Below, one piece after another: positions 25,834-34,579 of a DNA stretch of 39,839 bases (position 1 is its first letter; the number at the start of each line of letters is the position of its first letter). Source of the stretch: Pseudomonadota bacterium (GTDB lineage Bacteria > Desulfobacterota > Binatia > Binatales > Binataceae); assembly GCA_021323675.1 (NCBI GenBank), contig JAJPKP010000019.1:1-39839 (forward strand), in the 5' to 3' direction. The translations under genes were made by a program, and so were the position numbers. The notes under the pieces were generated by a model. It made no database searches. It saw only the letters and a program-made list of their open reading frames with translations, and had not been told where the DNA came from.

Positions 25834-26346
25834 TCAGTGATGACAGTCGACGCAATCGAGCGTCGCTTTGCGCTGCGTGTGGCACTCCACGCAGAAACCC
25901 ATGTTGATTTCCTTGACCGGCACGATCCGGTCCATCGTCTCGACCGGCCCGTGACATTGCTGACATGCAAGTCCCGCGTGGATATGGGGACGATGAGTAA
26001 ACTTGACGAAGTCCGGCAGCGTGTAGACGCGATTCCAGCGGATCTCGAATGGCGGCTGCTGATGGTCGTTCCATGCGCGGGTCACAGGCTTGATTCCCCC
26101 GGTGATGCCGCTGCCGTGGCATCCGACGCATCGCGCCACAGGAGGCACGCCCGCGTTTTCGGAACGGCGGGCATACTCATGGCAATACTGGCAGGGAATC
26201 TTGTTGACGCCCGCGTGAATGCGATGGCTGAACGGGATGGGCTGGACCACGTCGTTGCGTGGCAACCAGGGCCGTTCAGAGACCGCGACGGCGCCGAGTC
26301 CGCTTATCAGTAATACGGCTGCTAGAGGTAAGAGTATCCGGTTCAT
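25834..26346 (-). CDS. actA: Alternative complex III pentaheme cytochrome ActA
   Basis: 170 residues. One N-terminal hydrophobic segment (residues 3-21) acts as anchor or signal. Five CXXCH heme sites lie at 52-56, 73-77, 128-132, 152-156 and 165-169, the last only one residue from the C-terminus. Extra histidines (HRIHAG near 41-45, HRPHIHAG near 118-124) are candidate distal ligands, typical of the cytochrome c3/c7-like fold. ActA takes electrons from ActB and passes them to the oxidase or to a cytochrome c. It is the first gene of the operon. Confidence 0.95.
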   Translation of the reverse strand: MNRILLPLAAVLLISGLGAVAVSERPWLPRNDVVQPIPFSHRIHAGVNKIPCQYCHEYARRSENAGVPPVARCVGCHGSGITGGIKPVTRAWNDHQQPPFEIRWNRVYTLPDFVKFTHRPHIHAGLACQQCHGPVETMDRIVPVKEINMGFCVECHTQRKATLDCVDCHH

Positions 26347-26879
26347 CTGGGCATCTGGCGGTCAGACTACGGCCGCAGGCGCAGTCCAAGGATGAGCCGC
26401 GCAATCGGTCGAGCTTTCCAATCAAAACGCCGGACAAAAAACCGCGCGCGCTCAGTTTCACCGGGTCACAACAGCGACACCCTGATTAATGATCAAGCGC
26501 GCGCTTACTGCCAGCGTTCGACCCTAAAAATGTCTAAAACAACGAAAGCAGTCAATTGAGAAAAATTAATAGTTCTCTACAACTGCGCTCAAGTCAGATG
26601 CACGCATCGCGGCGCGACGCAGTTCATTTTAGCTCGTCAGGACAAGGGTTTTGTGCACTTCGTAAAATTCGCTTCTCGCCGGATCAGAAACAAAAAGCGG
26701 CGCGACCCCGCATCCGCGATGTAATCCGGAAGAAAAAATTCGCCGGTCACGGTCCGTCCGGCGTTGCCCTGTGGATTGCGAAACTCACTGTGGGGAAAGA
26801 AAAGTGACGGTAGTTTCGGAGCTATTCAAAGTATGTTAGTTACCAACTTATTCTGACTTTTTGAGGTTTTGTCCCTAAG
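26347..26879. other. Divergent control region between the actA operon and dapL
   Basis: 533 bases with no convincing gene; an 83-codon frame at 26556-26807 (plus) has no family-like content and an atypical composition. The middle is AT-richer than its surroundings. On the minus strand a TTGACT (26548-26553) is followed 17 bases later by CATTTT, a weak candidate promoter for actA. Near dapL, the AT-rich block 26821-26870 should contain its promoter, but no confident hexamers were seen. Confidence 0.45.
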
Positions 26880-28049
26880 GTGCAACTTAAGACCGCCACA
26901 CGCCTGACCCTCCTGCCACCCTATCTGTTCGCTGAACTCGATCGGCTCAAGAAGGAGGTGATGGCAAAGGGTGTCGATGTAATCAGTCTGGGGATTGGAG
27001 ATCCGGATCTTCCTACACCCCAACATATCGTAGAAAGCCTGCAGCGGGCGGCAACCGACCCCAAAAATCATCGTTATCCCGACTACGAAGGGCTGGAATC
27101 CTTCCGGCGGGCTGCCGCCAACTGGTACCAGCGCCGTTTCGGTCCGAAATTCGATCCGCAGCGTGAAGTCTGCGCGCTTATCGGCTCCAAGGAAGGAATC
27201 GCGAATTTCTCGACCGCGGTCGTCGATCCGGGCGATATCGTCCTGATTCCGGACCCGGGCTATCCCGTGTACTACTCAGGATGCGTTTTCAACGGCGGCG
27301 AGCCCTACTTCATGGTTCTCAGAAAGGAGAACGGGTTCGTTCCCGACTTTGACGCGATCCCGGACGAGGTTGCGCGCCGCGCCAGGCTGATGTGGCTCGG
27401 CTATCCGAACAATCCGACCGGCGCGACGGTCGATCGCGCCTTTTTCGACAAGGCGGTGCGCTTCTGCCTGCGCCACAACATCATCCTCGCCCACGACAAC
27501 GCATACTCCGAGATCGCGTACGACGGCTACCGGGCGCCGAGCGTGTTCGAGGCCGATGGCGCGCGGGAATGCGCGGTAGAATTCCATTCGCTGTCAAAGA
27601 CCTTCTCGATGACGGGATGGCGGGTTGGCTTCGTGCTCGGCAACGCCGAACTGGTGGCGGCGCTCGGCAAGGTCAAGACCAACTACGATTCGGGCGTGTT
27701 TCAGGCGGTGCAGGAAGCCGCTATCACCGGGCTCGAAGGAGGGGACGGCGACAAGCTCGCCGAGTATTGCGCGGTCTACAAGGAACGGCGCGACCTGCTG
27801 GTGGGCGCGCTGCGCAGCATCGGAATCAAATGCGATCCGCCCCGCGCCACCTTCTATATCTGGGCGGAAGTTCCCAAAGGCTACAGTTCGGTGTCGTTTA
27901 CCGAGCGCGTGCTCAAGGAGGCGGGAGTCGTCATCACGCCCGGCTCCGGATTCGGCAAGGGTGGTGAGGGATTTGTTCGCTTTTCGCTTACGGTGCCGAG
28001 CGAACGGTTAAAAGAGGCAGTGGCACGAATTAAAGCGCTTCGGCTGTAA
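26880..28049 (+). CDS. dapL: LL-diaminopimelate aminotransferase
   Basis: 389 residues. The start is a GTG at 26880, which gives the family N-terminus (ATRLTLLPPYLFAELDRLKK). It is a class I PLP aminotransferase converting tetrahydrodipicolinate directly to LL-diaminopimelate with glutamate, bypassing the succinylase and acetylase routes. Landmarks are GIGDPDLPTP, GYPNNPTGA, HDNAYSEIAYDGY and the PLP lysine segment HSLSKTFSMTGWRVGF. It leads an operon with folK (8-base gap) and perhaps purN. With dapB at 10833 it defines the pathway used here. Confidence 0.93.
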   Translation: MQLKTATRLTLLPPYLFAELDRLKKEVMAKGVDVISLGIGDPDLPTPQHIVESLQRAATDPKNHRYPDYEGLESFRRAAANWYQRRFGPKFDPQREVCALIGSKEGIANFSTAVVDPGDIVLIPDPGYPVYYSGCVFNGGEPYFMVLRKENGFVPDFDAIPDEVARRARLMWLGYPNNPTGATVDRAFFDKAVRFCLRHNIILAHDNAYSEIAYDGYRAPSVFEADGARECAVEFHSLSKTFSMTGWRVGFVLGNAELVAALGKVKTNYDSGVFQAVQEAAITGLEGGDGDKLAEYCAVYKERRDLLVGALRSIGIKCDPPRATFYIWAEVPKGYSSVSFTERVLKEAGVVITPGSGFGKGGEGFVRFSLTVPSERLKEAVARIKALRL

Positions 28050-28057
28050 CGGCGAGG

Positions 28058-28615
28058 ATGCCCAATAGGGCTTTCATTGGAATAGGCAGTAATCTAGGCG
28101 ATCGAGCCGCCAATTATCGCGAGGCGATCTCCCGTATCGCTCAGATACCTCAGACGCGGGTCGTGCGTCAGTCGTCGATCTATGAGACCGAACCGGTCGG
28201 CGATCTTAAGGGCGCGTTCCTCAACGGTGTAATCGAAATCGAAACCGAGCTCAGCCCGGACGCGCTGATGCGGCGGCTGCTCGGAATCGAGCGAATCATG
28301 GGCCGCAAGCGAGTGCGCGGCCGCAAACCGGCGCGGGGCAAGTACCGCCCGCGCATCATCGATCTCGACCTGCTCTTCTTCAACAAGGAAACCATCGATA
28401 CCCGCACGCTGACCGTGCCTCATCCCCGCTTGCACGAGCGCCTGTTCGTGCTGGCGCCGATGAGCGAGCTTGCGCCGACGCTCATCCATCCGAAGCTGAA
28501 CAAGTCGATCTCCGAGATGATGGCATCGCTGAAGTCGCCGTACCGGGTCACGCTCGCGCGCGCCGATCTGCTCCGCCCGGCTTCGCCGCCCCGGCACGAA
28601 GCCGCATCGCGCTGA
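28058..28615 (+). CDS. folK: 2-amino-4-hydroxy-6-hydroxymethyldihydropteridine pyrophosphokinase
   Basis: 185 residues. It transfers pyrophosphate from ATP to hydroxymethyl-dihydropterin in folate synthesis. Landmarks are the start FIGIGSNLGDRAANY, SSIYETEPVG, LLGIERIMGRKR, the catalytic PRIIDLDLLFFN with two magnesium aspartates, and VPHPRLHERLFVLAPM. The family usually has about 160 residues; the extra length is a C-terminal tail of basic and Ala/Pro residues. It lies eight bases after dapL. Confidence 0.96.
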   Translation: MPNRAFIGIGSNLGDRAANYREAISRIAQIPQTRVVRQSSIYETEPVGDLKGAFLNGVIEIETELSPDALMRRLLGIERIMGRKRVRGRKPARGKYRPRIIDLDLLFFNKETIDTRTLTVPHPRLHERLFVLAPMSELAPTLIHPKLNKSISEMMASLKSPYRVTLARADLLRPASPPRHEAASR

Positions 28616-28702
28616 GCGATCTTCACCGCGCCGGGTCCGCGCTCGCGATGCTCTCCTTCCCTGCGCGCGGGTCAACGGTTAGCTTGATCGCATTGCCGGG
28701 CG

Positions 28703-29317
28703 ATGACCGCGATGAAACTGCGCATCGGATTTCTTGCCTCTCATGGCGGCAGCAACGTGCAGGCAATCATCGACGCGTGCAAAGAAGGCAGGCTCGATGG
28801 CGACCCACGGGTGGTCATCTGCAATAACTCCGATGCGCTCGTGCTCGAGCGCGCGCGAAAAGCGGGCATCGCAACCCGCCATCTCAGCTCGGCAACCCAT
28901 CCCGATCCCGGCGCCCTCGATGCCGCAATCGTGGAGACGCTGCGCTCGCACGACGTGAACGTGGTCGTGCTCGCCGGGTACATGCGCAAGCTCGGTCCGC
29001 GGACCCTCGCGCACTATCGCGGCCGTGTCCTCAATATCCACCCCGCCCTGCTCCCCAAATTCGGCGGCGCGGGGATGTACGGAAAACGCGTGCATGAAGC
29101 GGTGCTGGCGGCGGGCGAGAAGGAATCGGGCGCGACCGTCCATCTGGTAACCGACGAATACGATCAGGGACCGATCCTGGCTCAGCGCAAGGTGCCGGTG
29201 ATGCCCGATGATACGGCGGACTCGCTCGCCGCGCGCGTACTCGAAGTCGAGCATCAGATCTACGCGGAAACCCTGGCCAGGGTTGCGAACGGATCGATCA
29301 AGCTCGAAGGGCTGTAG
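28703..29317 (+). CDS. purN: Phosphoribosylglycinamide formyltransferase
   Basis: 204 residues. It formylates GAR with 10-formyltetrahydrofolate in purine synthesis. Landmarks are FLASHGGSNVQAIIDAC, the catalytic NIHPALLPKFGG (Asn and His) and VHLVTDEYDQGPILAQ with the catalytic Asp. The GGAGMYGKRVHEAV loop is a variant found in part of the family. A second in-frame ATG is at 28712. The gene fits functionally with folK upstream. It converges on ispG with a hairpin between. Confidence 0.95.
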   Translation: MTAMKLRIGFLASHGGSNVQAIIDACKEGRLDGDPRVVICNNSDALVLERARKAGIATRHLSSATHPDPGALDAAIVETLRSHDVNVVVLAGYMRKLGPRTLAHYRGRVLNIHPALLPKFGGAGMYGKRVHEAVLAAGEKESGATVHLVTDEYDQGPILAQRKVPVMPDDTADSLAARVLEVEHQIYAETLARVANGSIKLEGL

Positions 29318-29320
29318 GCC

Positions 29321-29343
29321 GAAAGCCGCGATTGTCGGCTTTC
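29321..29343. terminator. Bidirectional hairpin between purN and ispG
   Basis: GAAAGCCG at 29321-29328 pairs perfectly with CGGCTTTC at 29336-29343 across a 7-base loop. It fills the 24-base space between the two convergent stop codons and overlaps the ispG stop. No long T-run follows on either strand, so termination strength is uncertain. Confidence 0.5.
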
Positions 29344-30493
29344 AGTTGCTCGCCGCGGATTGCTCGGCGATCAGACGGTCGAGCTCGGTCTTGAGGCGGC
29401 CGAGCACATCGTCATAGCTGAAGAATCCGATTCTTTTGTCCTTCTTCTTCAGGTTGACGGTCGTCGGACCGCACCACAGCCCCAGGTCCGCATCGTCGGT
29501 CTCCCCCGGACCGTTCACCCGGCATCCCATCACCGCGATCGTGATGCGATGCTTCGCGGCGTACCGCGCCAGTTCCTTCACCTGCTGCGCCATCTCGACG
29601 AACTTTTCGTTCTCGACCCGCGAGCACGACGGACATGAGATGATGTTGAGCCCCTGCCCGAATTCCGGAACCGAGATGAACTTGCCGGCGCGCACGTCCT
29701 CGACAATCTGATGGCCGACGACCACTTCTTCGTGCTTGCGCTCGTTCGGCAGCGTGAGCGAAACGCGGATGGTCTCGCCGACGCCCTGCGCGAGCAGCTT
29801 CTCGAACGCGATGCGGGTTTTGATGATACCTTCAGGGGGAAGCCCCGCTTCCGTGACCCCGAGATGGATGGGCACGTCGGGGCGGCGCTCCGCGAAGCGC
29901 CGGTTAGCCTCGACCACCTTCAGCGGATCGGAGTCCTTGAGCGACACGACAAAGCGGGTAAAGCCCAGATCGTCCATCAGGTCGCAGTGATACGCGGCGG
30001 ACTCGACGATCGCCTTGAGCTGGTCACCGGGATACTTATCGAGGAAAGCGGGCGCAACCGAGCCGCAGTTGACGCCGATCCGAATCGCGAGGTTGTGATC
30101 GCGCGCGACGTCAACCAGCCATCGCACCTTCTGCTCGATCGACTTCGACTTCTCGATGTGATGGAGATGGCCGGGGTTGTAGCGAATCTTGTCGACGTGC
30201 GGCGCTACCCGGTCGGCGATTCGATAGTTCTCCTGCAGATCGACGGAGAGCGTGACGCCTTTGGTCTGGGCGCGGATTTCCTTTATCGCCGGGATTTCCT
30301 TCTCGCTATCCATCGCGATTCGGACGATTCCGGCGCCGGCGCGGGCAAGCTGATGCGCCTGCGCGACGGTCTGGTCAACGTCAACCGTGCGCGTCGCGCA
30401 CATCGATTGCACGACAACCGGCGAGCCTCCGCCCACCGTAACCGCGCCGATCTGGACTGTCCGGGTCCTGCGGCCCGCTGATGCCTGATCCAT
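29342..30493 (-). CDS. ispG: 4-hydroxy-3-methylbut-2-enyl diphosphate synthase (flavodoxin/ferredoxin)
   Basis: 383 residues, normal for bacterial IspG. It converts MEcPP to HMBPP, the penultimate step of the MEP isoprenoid pathway, with a [4Fe-4S] cluster. The N-terminal TIM barrel has [18 protein letters not shown] and [14 protein letters not shown] segments, RIGVNCGSV and [11 protein letters not shown]. The C-terminal domain has the cluster cysteines in ISCPSCSR and [16 protein letters not shown]. The quinone side chain used by ACIII could be fed by this pathway. Followed on the minus strand, upstream, by the AhpD-like gene. Confidence 0.96.
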   Translation of the reverse strand: MDQASAGRRTRTVQIGAVTVGGGSPVVVQSMCATRTVDVDQTVAQAHQLARAGAGIVRIAMDSEKEIPAIKEIRAQTKGVTLSVDLQENYRIADRVAPHVDKIRYNPGHLHHIEKSKSIEQKVRWLVDVARDHNLAIRIGVNCGSVAPAFLDKYPGDQLKAIVESAAYHCDLMDDLGFTRFVVSLKDSDPLKVVEANRRFAERRPDVPIHLGVTEAGLPPEGIIKTRIAFEKLLAQGVGETIRVSLTLPNERKHEEVVVGHQIVEDVRAGKFISVPEFGQGLNIISCPSCSRVENEKFVEMAQQVKELARYAAKHRITIAVMGCRVNGPGETDDADLGLWCGPTTVNLKKKDKRIGFFSYDDVLGRLKTELDRLIAEQSAASN

Positions 30494-30535
30494 CCTGACT
30501 ATGCTGCCCGACGCGCGCGGCGGGTTCCAGTGGAC

Positions 30536-30868
30536 CTAGTGCTTGTGTTCCTCGGCAACCGCCATCGCGATCGCGCCGTGGCTGAACGCCGCCCCCGCGC
30601 GCATCGCCGCCGCCACCCATACCGCCTCGGCAATTTCCTCGTCCGTGCAGCCCTTTTCCTTGGCGCGGGTGACGTGGGCCTCGATGCACCATGGGCACTG
30701 GGTAACGTGGGCCGCGGTAATCGCCATCAGCTCCTTGGTTTTGCTCGGAATGGCGCCGTCCTTAAAGACAATCTGGTCGAAGTCGAGAAAGCCTTTGAAT
30801 GCATCCGGCGCCATCTGGCGCAGCTTGCGAAGGTTCTTGGAAGTTTCCTTGCCGTAGAATTCAGCCAT
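30536..30868 (-). CDS. AhpD-like / carboxymuconolactone decarboxylase-family protein
   Basis: 110 residues, all helical. The redox motif CPWC (Cys58, Cys61) followed by His65 is the AhpD core ExxxxxCxxCxxxH; the preceding KTKELMAITAAHVTQ is typical of the family. Members act as thiol peroxidase partners or small thiol-disulfide enzymes; decarboxylase activity is unlikely because the CXXC is present. The ATG has GGAG about eight bases upstream. It lies just upstream of ispG on the same strand, with a 42-base gap, and may be co-transcribed. Confidence 0.9.
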   Translation of the reverse strand: MAEFYGKETSKNLRKLRQMAPDAFKGFLDFDQIVFKDGAIPSKTKELMAITAAHVTQCPWCIEAHVTRAKEKGCTDEEIAEAVWVAAAMRAGAAFSHGAIAMAVAEEHKH

Positions 30869-31187
30869 CGTCGTCGCTCCCCGGGCGCAAGCGATGCGCC
30901 CCGTTTATGGAAAACCGATTGATGCGGCGCATGGGCCTCGTCCGGCCCCAGCCGGATGATATCAGATGCATTCGCCGCGGGCCTATCGCTAGGCGGAGCG
31001 GTCCCGGTGGGGAGATTGGTCCAAAGATATCCACAGATGGCCGATTCGTTTGCAATGTCCGCAAAGTCGCACTAAGTTTCGGTAACCAAGATTAGCGATA
31101 TTAGTTGGATGAATTAGGAGGACTGTTTGAACTCGACTCCCTTAAAGCCGCAAATTCGTGCTCGACGAGCGGCGAGGTCATCTATCG
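30869..31187. other. Divergent intergenic region with a strong unassigned ribosome-binding site
   Basis: 319 bases. No family-like gene is visible. The AGGAGG at 31116-31121 is a perfect Shine-Dalgarno sequence, but the only start codon correctly spaced is TTG 31127. That opens a 31-codon frame (starting NSTPLKPQIRARRAARSSID) which ends inside the next gene in another frame. This could be a leader peptide or chance. Flanking sequence 31040-31110 is AT-rich and may hold the promoter of the plus-strand gene. Confidence 0.4.
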
Positions 31188-31646
31188 ATGTTTCGGCCCG
31201 GCGCCATCGCGAGTGCTCCTGATTCCCGCCCATTTCCTGATGTCATTCTCCGCAGCCAGTTCTTCGAACTGGTAGGAACCCGATCGCTCTCCAGCGAGCA
31301 GCGGCTGATGCTGGCGGTGCTCGCCGACGCGATCAACATCGTGCAGGACTTTCATCATGCCGCCAGCGTGCGCAAACGCGCCGCCTTCGACGAAGCCTGG
31401 GCATGGATTTTCAGCAAGCGCGTCGCCTGCCCGCTGTCGTTTCAAAACGTTTGCGACGCGCTCGGAATCGATTGCGACGCGCTACGATGGCGTCTGCAGG
31501 CGCTGATGTCGGGCGATTCGTCCGCAACCCGCATCACGCCGCTGCGCCTCAGGCTCAAAGAGGCCAGCCGCGTCCAGCGCCTGACCGTCAATCGCGTTCG
31601 CCGCCGCCACAAGCGGCACTTTTCGAACAATCGGCCTACCCGCTAA
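31188..31646 (+). CDS. Small helical hypothetical protein
   Basis: 152 residues from the ATG at 31188, with GAGG upstream; a GTG at 31158 would add ten residues. The core LSSEQRLMLAVLADAINIVQ, then FDEAWAWIFSKRVACPLSFQ and NVCDALGIDCDALRWRLQAL, is helix-rich and resembles conserved deltaproteobacterial proteins of unknown function. The final part looks like a helix-turn-helix-like helix pair. The C-terminus is Arg-rich (RVRRRHKRH), compatible with nucleic-acid binding, which is inferred. No signal peptide or membrane segment is present. Confidence 0.75.
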   Translation: MFRPGAIASAPDSRPFPDVILRSQFFELVGTRSLSSEQRLMLAVLADAINIVQDFHHAASVRKRAAFDEAWAWIFSKRVACPLSFQNVCDALGIDCDALRWRLQALMSGDSSATRITPLRLRLKEASRVQRLTVNRVRRRHKRHFSNNRPTR

Positions 31647-31759
31647 AGCGCCTTGCCGCGCATCCGCGCCCTGAAGCAGCGCGGCGCCTTGTACACCGAT
31701 CGGGATGCGGCTAATTCCATCTCCTTAGACGTTTTCGAACGCGCGAGGAGACTCTGCCG

Positions 31760-32971
31760 ATGGATCGTCCACTTGCCGGCTTCAAGGTCGTCGAACTTGC
31801 GATGTGGGTAGCGGGGCCGTCCACCGCCGCGGTGCTCGCGGACTGGGGCGCGGACGTGATCAAGCTCGAAGACCCCGCCGGCGGCGATCCGATTCGCGCG
31901 ATGACGACGCGCGCGATGAACAATCCCGGCGTGCAGGTTCGTCCGCCGTACGAACTCGATAATCGCAACAAGCGCTCTGTTGCCGTCGATGTCCGCAAGC
32001 CCGATGGGCGCGAGTTCGCGCTGCGCATAATCGATCGCGCCGATGTGTTTGTCACGAGCCTTCGGCTGGACGCACTCGAACGCATGAAACTCGACTACGC
32101 ATCGTTGTCGGCGCGCAACCCGCGCCTGATCTACGCGTCGCTCAACGGCTATGGCCATCGCGGCCCGGACCGGCTGCGCCCTGCCTACGATTACGCGGCG
32201 GCCTGGGCGCGATCGGGCCTGATGGCGACCATACAGGAGCCGGGCTTCCCGCCGCCGGCGCAGCGGCCGGCAATGATCGATCACGCGGCGGGACTGGGCC
32301 TGGCGGGCGCAATCTCCGCCGCCCTTCTCGCCCGCGAAAAGACCGGCCGCGGCCGCGAGGTGACGGTCTCGCTGTTCGCGATGGGACTGTGGATGAATGC
32401 GACCGACCTCACGATCGGCCTGATGACGGGACGCGCGCCGGAGTCGGAAGGCCGCACCGACCGTATCAATCCGCTCTGGAGCTCGTATCGATGCAAAGAC
32501 GGCCGCTGGATCTATTTCGTGATGGTGCAGGCGGACCGATTCTGGAAACAGTTCTGCCACGCTCTCGGGCGCGCCGACTGGATCGATGATCCTCGTTTCA
32601 TGAACGCCTCGGTTCGCGCGAAGAATTGCGCGGCGATGACGGCGGAGATCGATGAGGTTGTTGCGTCGCGCACGCGCGACGAATGGGCGCCGCTCTTCGA
32701 CAAACACGAGCTGATCTGGGCGCCGGTCAACACCGATGCCGAGGTGCTGAAAGATCCCCAGGCGCACGCAATCGGCGCGTTCGCTCCGGTCGATCATCCA
32801 AACATCCCGGATTGCCGCGTAGTGAACAGCCCGATCGAATTCGGCGCGGCCGCTCCGAAACCGCATCGCGCCGCTCCCGAACTGGGCCAGAATACGGAAG
32901 AAGTGGCTCTCGAGATTGGCCTAACGTGGGAAGATATCAGCCGGCTTAAGGAATCTGGATCAATCGGCTAG
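31760..32971 (+). CDS. CaiB/BaiF family (class III) CoA-transferase
   Basis: 403 residues, the family length. Family III CoA-transferases move CoA between carboxylic acids without a stable enzyme thioester in solution. Landmarks are the start PLAGFKVVELAMWVAGPSTA, ADWGADVIKLEDPAGGDPIR, NRNKRSVAVD, and RPAMIDHAAGLGLAGAISAA, which carries the catalytic aspartate (MIDH). The ending GQNTEEVALEIGLTWEDI is typical. The acid used cannot be told from sequence; such genes are common in fatty acid, steroid and aromatic degradation. It has no same-pathway neighbour here. Confidence 0.95.
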   Translation: MDRPLAGFKVVELAMWVAGPSTAAVLADWGADVIKLEDPAGGDPIRAMTTRAMNNPGVQVRPPYELDNRNKRSVAVDVRKPDGREFALRIIDRADVFVTSLRLDALERMKLDYASLSARNPRLIYASLNGYGHRGPDRLRPAYDYAAAWARSGLMATIQEPGFPPPAQRPAMIDHAAGLGLAGAISAALLAREKTGRGREVTVSLFAMGLWMNATDLTIGLMTGRAPESEGRTDRINPLWSSYRCKDGRWIYFVMVQADRFWKQFCHALGRADWIDDPRFMNASVRAKNCAAMTAEIDEVVASRTRDEWAPLFDKHELIWAPVNTDAEVLKDPQAHAIGAFAPVDHPNIPDCRVVNSPIEFGAAAPKPHRAAPELGQNTEEVALEIGLTWEDISRLKESGSIG

Positions 32972-32984
32972 GCGGCCGGCCGCC
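32971..32984. terminator. Perfect 14-bp GC palindrome after the CoA-transferase gene
   Basis: GGCGGCCGGCCGCC begins at the last base of the stop codon. It can fold into a tight hairpin, but no T-run follows, so it might be a weak terminator or a protein-binding site. Confidence 0.3.
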
Positions 32985-33119
32985 TCACCCGCGCGCATCG
33001 CGGGGAAAATGCAGCAAAATTGAATACTTGGCCCTGGATCGGGCTCCGGATTGGACTGCATTCGGGGCGGCTTCGTATGATCGGCCCGCTTCCCATCTTC
33101 TCGTGGAGGTTCTGATTCC

Positions 33120-33626
33120 GTGCGCATGATTCTTCCTCCGATTTCGCATCGACGTGTAATAGACCGCGAGCTGTCTGATTTCTTCCATACGCATCGCACT
33201 TCGATGTTCAATCGCGCGATCTCGCGCTTGTGCCGCTTCTATAGCGTTCGCCGGCCGCGCATCTCATGGTTCGAATATCTCGATTGGGGAAAGACCGCGG
33301 GCAAAACCTACTACGATGGCCGAATCCATCTGGTCCACCCGGAAAACTGGAAGCGCGGCCGTGTTTATAAAACCGAACGGATGTGGGTGCAGATGATCTA
33401 TCACGAGATGGCCCACTACCTGTTCTGGACCAACGCCGAGTCGAAGGCGGATCTGTTTATGCGCCGCATGGTGTCGGGCTTGCGCCCCGCTTCGCGTACG
33501 CGGCGGGCGCTCGCCAACGCCCGGCGCGCGAGTTCGGGTGCGCGATCCGTCAACCGGTCCCGGCGCACGCGCGCCACCACGAGAAATCGCGCAACGAAGC
33601 GCCAGCGCCGTTCGCGGGCGGCATAA
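33120..33626 (+). CDS. Minimal HEXXH zincin-like protein with Arg-rich tail
   Basis: 168 residues from a GTG at 33120, ten bases after a GGAGG; an ATG follows at 33126. The zinc site is HEMAH at 95-99, with Glu107 in ESKADLF as a likely third ligand. The strand ahead of it (YYDGRIHLVHPENW) is typical of SprT- or M48-like zincins. The domain is about 70 residues, far smaller than usual families. After residue 118 the chain turns into a strongly basic, low-complexity tail (SRTRRALANARRA, TRNRATKRQRRSRAA). The tail suggests DNA or RNA binding, as in SprT-type proteases, but this is inferred. Confidence 0.65.
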   Translation: MRMILPPISHRRVIDRELSDFFHTHRTSMFNRAISRLCRFYSVRRPRISWFEYLDWGKTAGKTYYDGRIHLVHPENWKRGRVYKTERMWVQMIYHEMAHYLFWTNAESKADLFMRRMVSGLRPASRTRRALANARRASSGARSVNRSRRTRATTRNRATKRQRRSRAA

Positions 33627-33699
33627 CAAAGGTACTGCCCCAGAACGCCGAGCCGGTGTATCTTGAGTGACGGCACGGGCAGCGGCCTGCGCTTGCGAG

Positions 33700-34248
33700 A
33701 TGGCAAACAAGCCAAACGTGGAAAATCGATGGTGGGTCGAAACCACCGTCAAAAAGCCCAAGAAGGCCAAGTCCGAGACCGAGATGCCCAAGCTTCCGGT
33801 CGCGATGGCCTTCTACCAGGTCGCTCGCGACTACGATCAGGATCGCGCCAAGGAAGACCTGACCGACAATAACCTGCGAATCGCGCGCGCTGCCGATACC
33901 AGGCAGGGCGAATGGGTTTACGTGGCGATGACGGAGGAGCACTACCCGCCTCATCTCATCAAGCGCGTGAAGGACGAGTTTCGCCTGCCGCGCGAAGCGC
34001 GCGGCATCGTGCTCGACCACGGCCGACTGGTTCGCCTTCTGATTTGCGGCCCGCAGGTAGAGGACTGGATGATCGACATCACGCTCGGAGATGAGCCTTC
34101 GGTCGATGTTTACGTGTGGAGCGTGATGTACCGGGAGCGGATTTTTCGCCGCGCCGAAGAAGCGCTGCGCCAGGCCCGAAAATGGGCTATCAATCTTCTG
34201 CAATATCCGCCGCCCCGCGATGAGCCGTTTCGCGGCTCCCTGCTGTAG
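33700..34248 (+). CDS. Hypothetical protein, basic N-terminus
   Basis: 182 residues from the ATG at 33700; a GTG at 33667 is in frame and the true start is uncertain because neither has a strong ribosome-binding site. A Lys/Glu-rich start (VKKPKKAKSETE) is followed by a compact domain with VAMAFYQVARDYDQDRAKED, EWVYVAMTEEHYPPHLIKRV, GIVLDHGRLVRLLICGPQV and a long C-terminal helix (RRAEEALRQARKWAINLL). I do not recognise a family. No signal peptide or membrane helix is seen. It follows the zincin-like gene on the same strand. Confidence 0.6.
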   Translation: MANKPNVENRWWVETTVKKPKKAKSETEMPKLPVAMAFYQVARDYDQDRAKEDLTDNNLRIARAADTRQGEWVYVAMTEEHYPPHLIKRVKDEFRLPREARGIVLDHGRLVRLLICGPQVEDWMIDITLGDEPSVDVYVWSVMYRERIFRRAEEALRQARKWAINLLQYPPPRDEPFRGSLL

Positions 34249-34579
34249 CTGGCCTTCCGGCCAAAACACCTGAAAATAATCCGCGGTCCGAGCGGTTTTG
34301 TGCCGTGGGCGGTCGTTTTTGCCGCTGATTTGCGAATCTTGCCGAGAAAACGCTACCAGAGGATTGGGCGCGATTGGCCGATTTCTCCGGCGCTGCGCTT
34401 CGCAGCCTGCGAATTTCGCTTTTTCCATGTGCGGCTGTGCGCTGGCATGGTTAAATTGCGAATGTTATATGTCGGTCAAGAAGCGGTTATATATGCGATT
34501 GGTTCAGAGCGCTATAAGTTTCCGTTCTACCAAGGACCGTCCTGCCATTTCCCGCACCTGACCGCCGGGGTTTGCTGCC
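34249..34579. other. Intergenic region upstream of the histidine kinase
   Basis: 331 bases. Short frames here do not look like proteins. The heptamer GTTATAT occurs at 34464 and again at 34486, 22 bases or two helical turns apart, in an AT-rich patch that likely includes the promoter of the two-component pair. A TGGCA...TTGC pair near 34443 has the wrong spacing for a sigma-54 promoter. Confidence 0.4.

Noticed and set aside
26556..26807. 83-codon plus-strand frame in the actA-dapL gap
   Set aside because: No ribosome-binding site, no family-like segments, and basic low-complexity residues.
34443..34460. Sigma-54 promoter candidate (TGGCA...TTGC) before the histidine kinase
   Set aside because: The distance between the GG and GC elements is two bases longer than the strict sigma-54 spacing.
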